A stretch of 64,000 bases of DNA from an uncultured SAR116 cluster alpha proteobacterium (GCA_902619485.1 CACNEF010000001.1:558001-622000); one strand, 5' to 3'. Counted from the stretch's first letter, positions 39,960-49,206 are shown. Made by a program: numbers and translations. The notes: generated from the sequence alone by a model not told the origin.

Positions 39960-40496
39960 TTAAGTTTTTGCTGGTTTAGTTAAAGATTTTAAAATAGTAT
40001 TATAAGCGTTTGTTATATTAATGAATTTATCTTTATTTTTATTTGATTGATTTTCATTTTGAACATCAGGGTGCCATTTTTTTGCTAACAATTTATATTT
40101 TGCTTTGACTTCCTTAATATTTGCATCATAACTTAGATCTAACATTCTAAAAGCGTTTTCCAACTTTTTATTTAATACTTTTTTATTTCTAATATTTTTT
40201 CTATTTTCAAACCTATTAAAAGCTTTCTCAAAATCATAGTTTATGTTTTTGGTCCCAAATTTCCAACTTGGTCGATCCCAAGTAACTGATTTTCTTATTT
40301 CAACTTCTAATTCTTGTTCATTTAATCCTTCAAAATAATTCCAAGATTTGTTAAAATCTCTTATGCAATTTATACAGAAGTATAAATAATCTCTAAGTTG
40401 ATCCCTTGATTTAGGTGCAGGATATACACCTAATTCGTTACATTTCGGATTAGAGCAGATTCTTTCTTGTTTTTCTTTTTGATTAGTATTCAACAT
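39960..40496 (-). CDS. J-domain (DnaJ-like) protein
   Basis: A 178-residue protein with the J domain at its C-terminus (about residues 112-172): AFRMLDLSYDANIKEVKAKY and the invariant HPD in KKWHPDVQNE. The N-terminal part has two cysteine pairs (CSNPKC near residue 14 and CINC near 36), which may bind zinc. Such proteins are usually found next to cobS in alphaproteobacteria. It is likely to stimulate DnaK, with unknown client. Confidence 0.86.
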   Translation of the reverse strand: MLNTNQKEKQERICSNPKCNELGVYPAPKSRDQLRDYLYFCINCIRDFNKSWNYFEGLNEQELEVEIRKSVTWDRPSWKFGTKNINYDFEKAFNRFENRKNIRNKKVLNKKLENAFRMLDLSYDANIKEVKAKYKLLAKKWHPDVQNENQSNKNKDKFINITNAYNTILKSLTKPAKT

Positions 40497-40589
40497 AAAT
40501 TTAATTCTTTATTTTAATTATAGAATTATGTAGTAATCCATGCAAGATAGGAATTATTTTTTTAAAAATTTTTTATAAAAGAGATACTA

Positions 40590-40868
40590 TTGAAAAGAAA
40601 AACTAATATTGAAAATTTAATCTTAAAAAATTACGAACCAGAATTTTTTTCTGTCATAGACGTCTCTGAACAACATAGGGGCCACCAAAACTTTAAAGAA
40701 AATATAGAAAGTCACTTTGAAATTATAATTGTTTCAGAAAAATTTAAAAATTTAAACAGGATAGAAAGACATAGAATGGTTAATAAAAGCCTAAAAGAAG
40801 AATTTTTATTAGATCTCCATTCAGTAATAATAAAAACATACACAGTAGAAGAATATAAAAATACTTAA
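40590..40868 (+). CDS. bolA: BolA-family protein
   Basis: A 92-residue protein with the BolA fold. HRGHQNFKENIESHFEIIIVSEKF covers residues 29-52, including the conserved metal/glutaredoxin-facing His, and RIERHRMVNKSLKEEFLLDLHSVIIKTYT matches the C-terminal helix and strand. BolA proteins bind [2Fe-2S] with monothiol glutaredoxins. The start is TTG with AAAGAG upstream. Its stop overlaps the corC stop region by four bases on the opposite strand. Confidence 0.88.
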   Translation: MKRKTNIENLILKNYEPEFFSVIDVSEQHRGHQNFKENIESHFEIIIVSEKFKNLNRIERHRMVNKSLKEEFLLDLHSVIIKTYTVEEYKNT

Positions 40869-42127
40869 TTTTTATTTATTCCTAACTCATTCCATAAACG
40901 TAATTGAGAAATAAAATTAGATTTTTTCTGAAGTATCCTAAATCTAATATCAAAAAATCTAAATTCTTGCCCAGGTTCAGGTATTGTTTTTGATTCATAT
41001 AAGACTAAACCCGCAATAGTATTTGCATTTTGGTCAGGTAGTGACCAACCTAGCGAACGGTTGAGGTCTCTTATTGTCACTGAACCATCTACTATAAATG
41101 ATCCATCTGGTTGAGGTTTAAGGCCTTTAACTTTTAAATCAGTTTCGTCATCAATTTCACCTACTATCTCTTCTAGAATATCTTCTAGTGTAACAATCCC
41201 TCTAAAATCACCATATTCATCAACTACTACAGCAAAGTGTTCTCTTCTGGTTTTGAAAATTTCTAATTGGTCAAATAACAATGTTGTTTCTGGAGCAAAG
41301 TATGGTTGTATCATTAATTCAGACAAGTTTATGAAATTAATATTTTTAAAGTTCCTTCTTCTTAAATTTCTAAACAATTCTTTTGCATGTAAAATGCCGA
41401 TTATATTATCAGGGTTCCCTGAATAAATTGGTATTCTAGTAAATGGACTTTCCCCAACAACCTTGAAAATTTGCTCAGGATCTTCTTTAGAATCTATCAT
41501 CGTAACTGCTCCTCTATGAGTCATAACAGCTTCTATAGTTACCTCATCCATATCAAGCATACTAGACATCATTTTCCCACGCTCTTTGCCGCGACTTTCA
41601 TTTCCAGCATGTAATCTGATCATTCCTCTAAGTTCTTCAGTTTTTGCCTCCTCATCATTAATTACTGGTCCAGATACTATTTTTGCAAAACGTTCTGTAA
41701 TAAATGTAGCGGGTGTCAATAAAAATATAAAAAAGTTGATTATTGGAGCAAATGTCAAAGCAACTTGATCGGCATGGCTAAAAGCATAAGTTTTAGGAAT
41801 CACTTCAGCAAAAATTACTAAAACAATTGTTAATAATATTGTTACAAAAATTAAATCAAACTCTCCAAAATAAATTATAGCAAAACTTGTTGCATATACT
41901 GATGCTACAATATTTACTAAATTATTACCTATTAAAATTGTACTAATCATTTTTTCCTTTTTAGCCAAAATTCTTTCAATGGTAATTGCTCTTTTATTAC
42001 CTTGTAGAGCTAATTCATGAATTCTAGCTTCTGATGCTGCCGTTAAAGCAGTCTCAGAACTTGAAAAAAAACCTGATAATAAAATTAATAAAAATATGTT
42101 ACATAAAAATATAAGTACGTCGGGCAT
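40865..42127 (-). CDS. CorC/HlyC-family membrane protein with CBS domains
   Basis: A 420-residue protein. An N-terminal DUF21 (CNNM) domain has about four helices (residues 1-150), with GFFSSSETALTAASEARIHELA near residue 19 and IGNNLVNIVASVYAT near 66. Two CBS domains follow (about residues 195-315), including FAVVVDEYGDFRGIVTLEDILEEIVG. The C-terminal CorC/HlyC domain is near residues 335-415. Homologues are linked to magnesium or cobalt efflux. It overlaps the aroB stop by one base in the aroK-aroB-corC operon. Confidence 0.92.
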   Translation of the reverse strand: MPDVLIFLCNIFLLILLSGFFSSSETALTAASEARIHELALQGNKRAITIERILAKKEKMISTILIGNNLVNIVASVYATSFAIIYFGEFDLIFVTILLTIVLVIFAEVIPKTYAFSHADQVALTFAPIINFFIFLLTPATFITERFAKIVSGPVINDEEAKTEELRGMIRLHAGNESRGKERGKMMSSMLDMDEVTIEAVMTHRGAVTMIDSKEDPEQIFKVVGESPFTRIPIYSGNPDNIIGILHAKELFRNLRRRNFKNINFINLSELMIQPYFAPETTLLFDQLEIFKTRREHFAVVVDEYGDFRGIVTLEDILEEIVGEIDDETDLKVKGLKPQPDGSFIVDGSVTIRDLNRSLGWSLPDQNANTIAGLVLYESKTIPEPGQEFRFFDIRFRILQKKSNFISQLRLWNELGINKN

Positions 42128-43260
42128 TATATCTCATCATCTAAGAATTCAGTTAAAATATTTTCATCCATATTATTTTTTATAAATGATTTCCCAATTT
42201 TTTTACTAAGAATAAATGTTAACTTATTATTTTTGTTCTTTTTATCATATTTGAATTTTTTTAACATTTCTGATGTTGTAATAGATATATTCTTCACTTC
42301 TTGTAAAGAGGTTGGGAGATTTAATTTCTTAAAAAAACTTACCACTCGCTCTGTTTCAATTAAAGGGCAATAACCCATTTTACTTGAAAGCCTGAATGCC
42401 AAGCAAATTCCAATTGATACAGCTTCACCGTGAATAATTGTACCATCATATTTACCAAACGACTCAATAGCATGACCAAAGGTATGCCCAAGATTTAGTA
42501 AAGCTCTATTACCATTTTCTTTTTCATCATTTTTTATTATTAAAGATTTTATTTCACAAGATTTGCTAATTATTTCATTTAACTTTGATTCATCATAATT
42601 TAGAATATCTTTATAATTATTTTCTAAAGTGTTAAAAAATTTAACGTCATAAATAAGACCATACTTGATAACTTCTACCAAGCCAGCTAAATATTCCCTT
42701 TTAGATAGTGTCTTAAGTATATCTATGTCTGCTATAACTGCAATTGGTTGATGAAAAGAACCAATTAAGTTTTTACTTTTATTACTATTAATACCAGTCT
42801 TGCCTCCTACCGAGCTATCTACTTGAGCCAATAGAGTAGTTGGTATTTGAACAAAATCTATACCTCTTAGTAGTATTGAAGCAGCAAAACCTGCAATATC
42901 ACCTATAACTCCACCACCAAAAGCAATAATTAAACTATTTCTATCTATCTTAAATGATAAACATTCTTCTAGAATATATTCTAATTGAGAAATATTTTTT
43001 GTTTTGTCACCTCCTGGAATACCAATCAAATTAACAGATTGAGATAATTTTTTAATTATTTTAAAAAATGAAATAAATTTTTCATTATCTTTGTTATTTA
43101 GAGAAAAAAAATTATCATGTATTAAAATAACTTTTCTTTTTGATATAAATGTTTTCAAAATTTCTTCACAATTAGATAATAAATCATTACCTATAAAAAT
43201 TGGATATGAAAAATTATTAAATTTATCGTTCAGTGAAACGTTAATAATATTTGGCTTCAT
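42127..43260 (-). CDS. aroB: 3-Dehydroquinate synthase
   Basis: AroB cyclises DAHP to 3-dehydroquinate, the second shikimate-pathway step, using NAD and a metal. The protein has 377 residues. GGDKTKNISQLEYILEEC near residue 80, FGGGVIGDIAGFAASILLRG near 113, PTTLLAQVDSSVGGKTGIN near 139, and the metal-ligand segments EVIKYGL near 192 and LGHTFGHAIE near 258 are all in order. Its start overlaps the aroK stop by four bases. Confidence 0.96.
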   Translation of the reverse strand: MKPNIINVSLNDKFNNFSYPIFIGNDLLSNCEEILKTFISKRKVILIHDNFFSLNNKDNEKFISFFKIIKKLSQSVNLIGIPGGDKTKNISQLEYILEECLSFKIDRNSLIIAFGGGVIGDIAGFAASILLRGIDFVQIPTTLLAQVDSSVGGKTGINSNKSKNLIGSFHQPIAVIADIDILKTLSKREYLAGLVEVIKYGLIYDVKFFNTLENNYKDILNYDESKLNEIISKSCEIKSLIIKNDEKENGNRALLNLGHTFGHAIESFGKYDGTIIHGEAVSIGICLAFRLSSKMGYCPLIETERVVSFFKKLNLPTSLQEVKNISITTSEMLKKFKYDKKNKNNKLTFILSKKIGKSFIKNNMDENILTEFLDDEI

Positions 43261-43823
43261 TTTATTTCTATATTACTTTGATGAGATATCAAATTAATTA
43301 ACTTTTCAGTTATTTGATTTTGGTTAAGTTTTTCAGTGTTTACTTGATTGTGGCAAAGAGAATAATATTTGGTTCTTATTTTTAAAAGCTGAATTATTGA
43401 ATCTTTAGTTCTCCCTCTTATCATGGGTCTTTTTGATCCATCTCCAACTCTTTGAACTAAAACATCCACGGGGGTATTTAACCAAATTACATTTGTATAT
43501 TTTAATAATAACTCTCTAGTTTCTTCGTTGTCAAATCCACCACCACCAAGACTAATTATTGCTTTTTCTTTATTTTTATTAATTGAAAAAATTAATTTAC
43601 TAATTGTTTTTTTTTCAATTTTTCTAAAAAAAATTTCACCATGTTTTTGGAAAAACTCTTTTATCGTCATTTTGAATTTTTTTTCAATTATATAATCTAC
43701 GTCATAGAAATTGAATTTTAAAATATTTGCTATTTGACGGCCAAATTTAGATTTTCCTGTGCCCATCATTCCAATCAATGTAACCTTTTCATAATATGGA
43801 TTTATTTCTTCAAAATTTAACAT
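43257..43823 (-). CDS. aroK: Shikimate kinase
   Basis: Phosphorylates shikimate in the aromatic pathway. The protein has 188 residues. Walker A GMMGTGKSKFGRQIA is near residue 18, YDVDYIIEKKF near 40 holds the substrate Asp, EIFFRKIE near 63 has the binding Arg, ISLGGGGFDNEETR near 90 is the substrate loop, and RPMIRG near 132 the lid Arg. It leads the operon aroK-aroB-corC and is divergent from the small membrane protein gene. Confidence 0.95.
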   Translation of the reverse strand: MLNFEEINPYYEKVTLIGMMGTGKSKFGRQIANILKFNFYDVDYIIEKKFKMTIKEFFQKHGEIFFRKIEKKTISKLIFSINKNKEKAIISLGGGGFDNEETRELLLKYTNVIWLNTPVDVLVQRVGDGSKRPMIRGRTKDSIIQLLKIRTKYYSLCHNQVNTEKLNQNQITEKLINLISHQSNIEIK

Positions 43824-43960
43824 TTTTATTAAATATCATATTAACTATATTCAAACACCATATTTTTAGAAACTTTTTTTAAATTATGGTAAGTAATATA
43901 TTTTTTATTAGTCAAAAACTCGCCATATTTGTTAGTTATATATAAGATTTGAGGAATATT

Positions 43961-44101
43961 ATGAAAAATTATAAATTTTCTTTATTTATAGTAACTCTTA
44001 TTGTTTTAGGCAGTTTTATGTTAGTTACCTACTTAGACATACCTGCTCCTGATAAATTAGAAACCAAAATTTTAGATGTTAATGATGAAAAAATTAAATA
44101 A
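43961..44101 (+). CDS. Small single-pass membrane protein (46 residues)
   Basis: A short gene with GAGG (43951-43954) six bases before the ATG. The product starts MKNYKFSLFIVTLIVLGSF, a lysine-flanked membrane helix or uncleaved signal (residues 8-24), and continues LDIPAPDKLETKILDVNDE, ending in lysine. The IPAP segment followed by a Glu/Lys-rich tail is reminiscent of small hypothetical proteins of alphaproteobacteria near aroK and xerD. Function is unknown. The next gene begins at or just before its end, which supports co-translation. Confidence 0.65.
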   Translation: MKNYKFSLFIVTLIVLGSFMLVTYLDIPAPDKLETKILDVNDEKIK

Positions 44102-44108
44102 TTTTAAT

Positions 44109-45767
44109 ATGTTATATAAAAAGTGTATATTCTTGTTAAGTCATTGTATCTTGTTTTTTTTTATTCAACTAAAATCTACCTTTTCTGAGACCAATAATTT
44201 CAATAAAGAAGTTTCCTCTAACAAGGTTATTAGTGAGATTAAAGTAAGTAAGCTTGCAAAGCCTTCTTTAGGATCTCTTGGAATAAAAACTGAAGTAAAT
44301 AACTTAATGGGTTTAAATATCTGGCAAAATTTGAAAGTTGAAGAAATTATTCAGCATTTAAATTATATACCAGACAATTCAGCCAGCAAACATTTACAAA
44401 TATTTTTAAATGATCTTTACATTAGCGCCTCTGTGCCACCAGAGGGTGAATCAAATCAAATTTTGAAATTTTTGGAAACTAGATTATTTAAAATAAAAAA
44501 TAGTGGACAGAGTAAAAATTTATATAAGCTGGTCTCACAATTACCTAAGGGTAATCGATGGGAAATGTGGAGAAAATGGCAAATAGAATATGAGTTAATT
44601 AATAGAAAAGATAAAAAAGCTTGTGAATTAATTAAAATAGAATCAAAATCTAATATAAAAGATTTTTGGCAAATGGCTCGAATATTCTGTTTGTCTATTG
44701 AGGGTAAGAGAGATCAATCAGAGTTTATTTTAGATTTGATAAAATCTCGAGGCTTTAATGATGAAATTTTCGAAAATTTATTTCAATCAATCTACAATGA
44801 AGTTAATTTTATAAACATTGAAAATAAAACAAACAAAATACAACCATTACATATTGTAATGATGGATACTTTAAAGATACCAATAAAAGTAAATTATGTT
44901 GCACACCTTGGTATTGAGTATACAGAATCTTTATTGTCACTTAATTACTTAACGTCAAAAGCGAGAGCTTTTCTATTAGACAAACAATTGAATTACAGCT
45001 TTGTTTCAGTTGATCAAATTATTGAAAATTACAAATCAGTAGCAGACGGGAATATAGACTTTGAAAATTCTTATTCAAGCTTTTTAAAAGAACCAAATGG
45101 TTATAATAGAGCTAATGTGTGGCTAAGCATAATAAATATTAAAGATGACATTAAAAAAGTTAATTCAATCTTAAAAATGGTAAAGTCAGAAACAAATAAT
45201 GGAAGATTTAATGATGTTATTGGCTTATATTTAAATCTTTTAAATGAAATCGACAATTCTTCTTTGCCACAAGAGCTAAATCAATCAATAGAAAGGCTTA
45301 AAATTTCTTCTAATCCTGATTTGTATCCTAATAATAATTTTGCAAATATAATTTCTCTAGCTAAAGGTCAAACTTGGGATTATAACTTGATTTCAAAAGA
45401 AAAAGCATGGCCATTAATTCCAATTGTTGAAAAAGCTGGTATGATAGAACCAAACTCTATAAATTGGCTGAATTTTTTGAAAGATCTTAAAGAAATTGAT
45501 TTAGAAGAAGATATATATTTAAAATGGGAAAGCAATTATAACTTAAGAAGATTTCTTTTAACTAAATCGATTGAAGAAGCTGCAAAAAATAATAATAAAA
45601 CCCTAACAATCTTACTGACTGCAAGATTAGTTGGAGATAATCCACTTATTGATTTTGATTTAAATAGCTTAATTACAATCAGAAATTCTTTAAATTCAAT
45701 TGGATTGGAAAATTTATCTAAAATTATTACACAAGAAATAATGACATCCAAAATTGTAAATCTTTAA
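44109..45767 (+). CDS. Large exported protein of unknown function
   Basis: I do not recognise this 552-residue product. It begins MLYKKCIFLLSHCILFFFIQL, a good signal peptide ending near STFSE. The rest is soluble-looking, rich in Asn, Lys and Leu, and predicted mainly helical, with possible repeat-like helical pairs and WQ or WxxW stretches (for example GNRWEMWRKWQIE near residue 153). There is no catalytic motif. The start is uncertain: in-frame ATGs at 44076, 44082 and 44085 overlap the upstream small gene. Large exported proteins of unknown role occur at this place, beside xerD and aroK, in other alphaproteobacteria. It lies nine bases before xerD. Confidence 0.7.
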   Translation: MLYKKCIFLLSHCILFFFIQLKSTFSETNNFNKEVSSNKVISEIKVSKLAKPSLGSLGIKTEVNNLMGLNIWQNLKVEEIIQHLNYIPDNSASKHLQIFLNDLYISASVPPEGESNQILKFLETRLFKIKNSGQSKNLYKLVSQLPKGNRWEMWRKWQIEYELINRKDKKACELIKIESKSNIKDFWQMARIFCLSIEGKRDQSEFILDLIKSRGFNDEIFENLFQSIYNEVNFINIENKTNKIQPLHIVMMDTLKIPIKVNYVAHLGIEYTESLLSLNYLTSKARAFLLDKQLNYSFVSVDQIIENYKSVADGNIDFENSYSSFLKEPNGYNRANVWLSIINIKDDIKKVNSILKMVKSETNNGRFNDVIGLYLNLLNEIDNSSLPQELNQSIERLKISSNPDLYPNNNFANIISLAKGQTWDYNLISKEKAWPLIPIVEKAGMIEPNSINWLNFLKDLKEIDLEEDIYLKWESNYNLRRFLLTKSIEEAAKNNNKTLTILLTARLVGDNPLIDFDLNSLITIRNSLNSIGLENLSKIITQEIMTSKIVNL

Positions 45768-45776
45768 ATTTTAATT

Positions 45777-46748
45777 ATGAATAGTCTAAAACATACAACA
45801 GCAGAATTTATCAATAAAATTTTAGGTATTATTTCCCTAGAAAAAGGATTGTCTAAAAACACAAAAATAGCTTACACAAAAGATATAAGTTTAGTTTTTG
45901 AATGGTTTGAAAATAAAAATATTAACTTTCTTTTTGCAAACGAAAAAAACTTTCGTGAATTATTTTCTTTTTTTCAAAGAAAAAATTATAAACCTAGTTC
46001 TTTAAGCAGAAAATTATCCTCATTAAAGCAATTTTATGATGTTTTAAAAGCAGAAGGGCACATAAAAATTAATCCACTTAACAACTTAGAAAGTTTTAAA
46101 AAAATTAAAAATTTACCAAAATCATTGTCAGAGGAGCATTTAGCTTTATTGCTGTCAGAAGCCAAAAATAATCTCAAAAATGTTGAACGAGATAATCCTT
46201 CAAAGAAAATGAAATTTCTGCGTATTTTAACTATTTTAGAAATTCTATATTCTACTGGTATGAGAATTTCTGAATTAGTATCTTTGCCATTGTCAGATTT
46301 TATTAGAATAAAAGATTTACTTCAGATTAAAGGTAAGGGTGGCGTTTATAGATATGTTGCTTTTAATGAAGAATCAAAAAAAATGATAGAGATGTGGTTG
46401 TTACAGAGGTCTTCTATAAAAAAATTTTTAAAAAATAAGTATGTTTTCCCAAGTAATAATGGTGATGGACATATTACTAGACAATCTATATATATAGACT
46501 TGGTCGAATTATCAAAAAGTATAAATTTGAATATAGAACAGATATCTCCGCATAAAATTAGGCACAGCTTTGCAACTCATATGTTAAATCGTGGTGCTGA
46601 TTTAAGATCTTTACAAAAACTACTTGGACATGCTGACATTAGTACTACTGAGATTTATACAAAAGTCCAATCTAAAAGATTGTCAGGTTTAGTAAATGAT
46701 ATCCATCCGTTGAATAGAGTAAACCTAAAGAAAAAAGAAAGTCTTTAA
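45777..46748 (+). CDS. xerD: Tyrosine recombinase XerD-like
   Basis: Site-specific recombinase that resolves chromosome dimers at dif with XerC and FtsK. The protein has 323 residues. The N-terminal SAM-like core-binding domain has EKGLSKNTKIAYTKDISLV near residue 19. The catalytic residues are Arg in TGMRISELVSLP near residue 162, Lys in IKGKGGVYRYV near 184, His-x-x-Arg in HKIRHSFATHML near 261, His in LLGHADISTTEIYT near 285 and Tyr in the same segment. Its position next to accA and convergently related aro genes matches chromosomal xerD, not a mobile integrase. Confidence 0.93.
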   Translation: MNSLKHTTAEFINKILGIISLEKGLSKNTKIAYTKDISLVFEWFENKNINFLFANEKNFRELFSFFQRKNYKPSSLSRKLSSLKQFYDVLKAEGHIKINPLNNLESFKKIKNLPKSLSEEHLALLLSEAKNNLKNVERDNPSKKMKFLRILTILEILYSTGMRISELVSLPLSDFIRIKDLLQIKGKGGVYRYVAFNEESKKMIEMWLLQRSSIKKFLKNKYVFPSNNGDGHITRQSIYIDLVELSKSINLNIEQISPHKIRHSFATHMLNRGADLRSLQKLLGHADISTTEIYTKVQSKRLSGLVNDIHPLNRVNLKKKESL

Positions 46749-46750
46749 AC

Positions 46751-47695
46751 ATGATTAAACATTTTTTAGCATTCGAAAAACAAATTGCAGATCTTGAAGG
46801 TAAAATAGAAGAGCTTCGTCATTTGTCTTCTGGAAGTGATATTAATATTGCAGATGAAATTGGTAAATTACAAGCAAGTGTATCAGAAAAGTTAAAATCT
46901 ACTTACTCACAACTAAGTCCTTGGCAAAAAGTTTTGGTATCTAGGCATCCTGAAAGACCACATTTTCAAGATATAATTAAAAGTTTGTTTGATGATTATA
47001 TTTCTTTGTCAGGAGATAGAAATTTCGCTGATGACAATGCTTTAACTGGTGGTATAGCGTTTTTTAGAGGAAAGAGTGTTGTAGCTATAGGTATAGATAA
47101 AGGTAAAAACACTCAAGATAGAATTCACAAAAATTTTGGTATGGCTAGACCTGAAGGTTATAGAAAAGCAGAAAGATTAATGCAATTAGCTAATGATTTT
47201 TCAATTCCAGTTTTAATGTTTGTTGATACAGCAGGTGCTTATCCTGGAAAAGGTGCTGAACAAAGAGGTCAAGCTGAAGCCATTGCTAAATGTTTGCAAA
47301 AGAGTCTCGAGATTACTGTTCCTTCTATTTCAGTAATTACAGGTGAAGGTGGCTCGGGAGGAGCAGTTGCTTTAGCTGTGGCTAACAACACACTTATGTT
47401 AGAACATGCAATCTACTCTGTTATTTCCCCTGAGGGATGCTCTTCAATTTTATGGAGAAGTTCTGATTATGCAGATCAAGCAGCGGATGCTTTAAAGTTG
47501 ACTGCACAAGATATGGAAAAATTTAAAATTATTGATGAGATAATTCCTGAACCTATTGGTGGTGCACATAGAGATCCAATCATTACAATAAAAAGTATTG
47601 GGGATGTTATAGAAAAAAGATTGAATGAACTGATGATCCTAAGTAAAGATGAATTACTTAAACTAAAAGAAAAAAAATATTTAGAAATTGGTTAA
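46751..47695 (+). CDS. accA: Acetyl-CoA carboxylase carboxyltransferase subunit alpha
   Basis: AccA with AccD transfers CO2 from carboxybiotin to acetyl-CoA, starting fatty-acid synthesis. The protein has 314 residues. Family stretches include ARHPERPHFQDII-like SRHPERPHFQDI near residue 59, FGMARPEGYRKAERLM near 127, FVDTAGAYPGKGAEQRGQ near 156 and TGEGGSGGAVALAVAN near 197. It starts two bases after xerD. Its 3' end overlaps the convergent nitrilase gene by 15 bases. Confidence 0.96.
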   Translation: MIKHFLAFEKQIADLEGKIEELRHLSSGSDINIADEIGKLQASVSEKLKSTYSQLSPWQKVLVSRHPERPHFQDIIKSLFDDYISLSGDRNFADDNALTGGIAFFRGKSVVAIGIDKGKNTQDRIHKNFGMARPEGYRKAERLMQLANDFSIPVLMFVDTAGAYPGKGAEQRGQAEAIAKCLQKSLEITVPSISVITGEGGSGGAVALAVANNTLMLEHAIYSVISPEGCSSILWRSSDYADQAADALKLTAQDMEKFKIIDEIIPEPIGGAHRDPIITIKSIGDVIEKRLNELMILSKDELLKLKEKKYLEIG

Positions 47696-48511
47696 ATAAT
47701 CTTTTTTTGAATTTATTGCAGGTATAGCTCTTCTAGTTTTCATTACTTCATCTAGATTAATATCAGCATGAATTATCCCAATCTCATCTTTTGCATCTTT
47801 TAAAACCTCTCCCCATGGAGATACAATTAAAGAATGCCCATAACTAGTTCTTCCACATTCATGACAACCAGTTTGAGCAGGTGCAATAATGAATGCACCA
47901 GTTTCTATGGCTCTTGCCTTAAGCAAAGTATGCCAATGTACGGGTCCAGTTAAATTTGAAAAGGCAGATGGTACAACAATTATTTCAGCACCATTTACTG
48001 CTAAATCTTGATATAAATGTGGAAAGCGCAAATCGTAACAAATTGTTAAACCAATTTTAATTTTATCTTTTTTAATTTCTGCGATAATTGCTTTATTTCC
48101 CCTTTTGTAAGTATCAGATTCTCTATAAACATCACCATTAGGTAGATTCACGTCATATAAGTGAATTTTATCATATTTGTATAAAATATCTCCCTTAGGT
48201 CCAACTAAAAAAGATCTATTTACTAACTTATTATCTACTCTTATTGGTAAAGAACCAATTAAAATAAAAATTGAATTTAACTTAGCTATTTCTTTTAAAA
48301 TTTGCAGGCTAAAGTTTTCATCTTCGGTTTTAGCCATTTCATAAGTTAAAAAAGAATTTTTTTGAAGTGAAGTGGCACATTCGGGTAAAGTGATCAATTC
48401 CACTTCAGCATCAAGGGCTTTATCAATTAAATCTTTTATTGTTTCTAGTGTATGCTTTTCATTCTTTGCAGATGAGTATTGAAGACAGGCAATTGATAAT
48501 TTACGGATCAT
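47681..48511 (-). CDS. Carbon-nitrogen hydrolase (Nit/omega-amidase type)
   Basis: A nitrilase-superfamily amidase of 276 residues. The catalytic triad is Glu in ITLPECATS near residue 43, Lys in YDKIHLYDV near 108, and Cys in LTICYDLRFPHLYQDL near 148. The HLYDV and RFP pattern points to the Nit1/Nit2 branch (deaminated-glutathione or omega-amidase). The start ATG at 48511 lies one base after the glutaredoxin stop; a TTG twelve bases upstream would add four residues and overlap. The likely operon runs argJ-mutT-grx-nit. Confidence 0.88.
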   Translation of the reverse strand: MIRKLSIACLQYSSAKNEKHTLETIKDLIDKALDAEVELITLPECATSLQKNSFLTYEMAKTEDENFSLQILKEIAKLNSIFILIGSLPIRVDNKLVNRSFLVGPKGDILYKYDKIHLYDVNLPNGDVYRESDTYKRGNKAIIAEIKKDKIKIGLTICYDLRFPHLYQDLAVNGAEIIVVPSAFSNLTGPVHWHTLLKARAIETGAFIIAPAQTGCHECGRTSYGHSLIVSPWGEVLKDAKDEIGIIHADINLDEVMKTRRAIPAINSKKDYLTNF

Positions 48512-48512
48512 A

Positions 48513-48770
48513 TTATTTAACAAAATTTTCTAGGCCATTATCTTCTTCTAATTTATATAAATCATCACATCCACCTATATGATGATCTTTGAAAAATATT
48601 TGTGGAACAGAGGTACTACCACCGGATTTTTTTATCATTTCATTTCTCTTGGAATAATCTAAATCAATATCTATTTCTTCAAAAGGAATATTTTTATTTT
48701 TTAAAAGAGATTTAGCACGATAACAAAATCCACAAAGTGAACTGGTGTAAATTATTATATTTTTATTCAT
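48513..48770 (-). CDS. grxC: Glutaredoxin (GrxC-like)
   Basis: A small dithiol glutaredoxin of 85 residues. The active site is CGFC (instead of the usual CPYC) in SSLCGFCYRAKSLL near residue 12, the cis-Pro region is TSVPQIFF near 54, and GGCDDL near 67 is the glutathione-binding end. The start ATG at 48770 has GAGG just upstream. A TTG twelve bases before is less likely. It is in the argJ-mutT-grx-nit run. Confidence 0.92.
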   Translation of the reverse strand: MNKNIIIYTSSLCGFCYRAKSLLKNKNIPFEEIDIDLDYSKRNEMIKKSGGSTSVPQIFFKDHHIGGCDDLYKLEEDNGLENFVK

Positions 48771-48786
48771 TATATTCCTCAAAAAT

Positions 48787-49206
48787 TTATGAAAATAAGT
48801 CTTGTATGCAAAAAATCAGAGCATCATCAGCTGGAGGCATTTTAAATTTTCTTAGCATATTTGGTTTAACCCACATAATTTCATTATTCTCCATAGATTT
48901 TGGTTCGCCTTCCCATCTTCTGCATACATATAAGAGCAAAAGCAACTGAAATTCTTTATAACTAAATTCACTAAAAGACAATGGCGCAATACACTTGTTA
49001 TTTATGTTAATGTTAAGTTCTTCTCTTATTTCTCTTATTAACGCAATTTCCGGGAACTCACCAGTTTCAACTTTTCCACCTGGAAACTCCCAAAAACCTG
49101 CTAAATGTTTATTTTTGGGTCTTTTTGATAATAAAATTTCATCAGCATCATTAATTAATGCTAATGAAACTACAATTTTAAAATTTTTATGACCTGTAAT
49201 TTGCAT
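48787..49206 (-). CDS. mutT: 8-oxo-dGTP diphosphatase MutT (Nudix)
   Basis: A 139-residue Nudix hydrolase that removes oxidised nucleotides from the pool. The Nudix box is GGKVETGEFPEIALIREIREE near residue 42, seen in the order G-x5-E-x7-REIREEL. KRPKNKHLAGFWEFPGG precedes it, which fits MutT and excludes ADP-ribose types. Its start overlaps the end of argJ by 20 bases, suggesting coupled translation. Confidence 0.9.
   Translation of the reverse strand: MQITGHKNFKIVVSLALINDADEILLSKRPKNKHLAGFWEFPGGKVETGEFPEIALIREIREELNININNKCIAPLSFSEFSYKEFQLLLLLYVCRRWEGEPKSMENNEIMWVKPNMLRKFKMPPADDALIFCIQDLFS

Noticed and set aside
45777..46748. Tyrosine recombinase as an integrase of a mobile element
   Set aside because: It matches XerD throughout, sits between housekeeping genes, and no tRNA, att repeats or phage genes are near.
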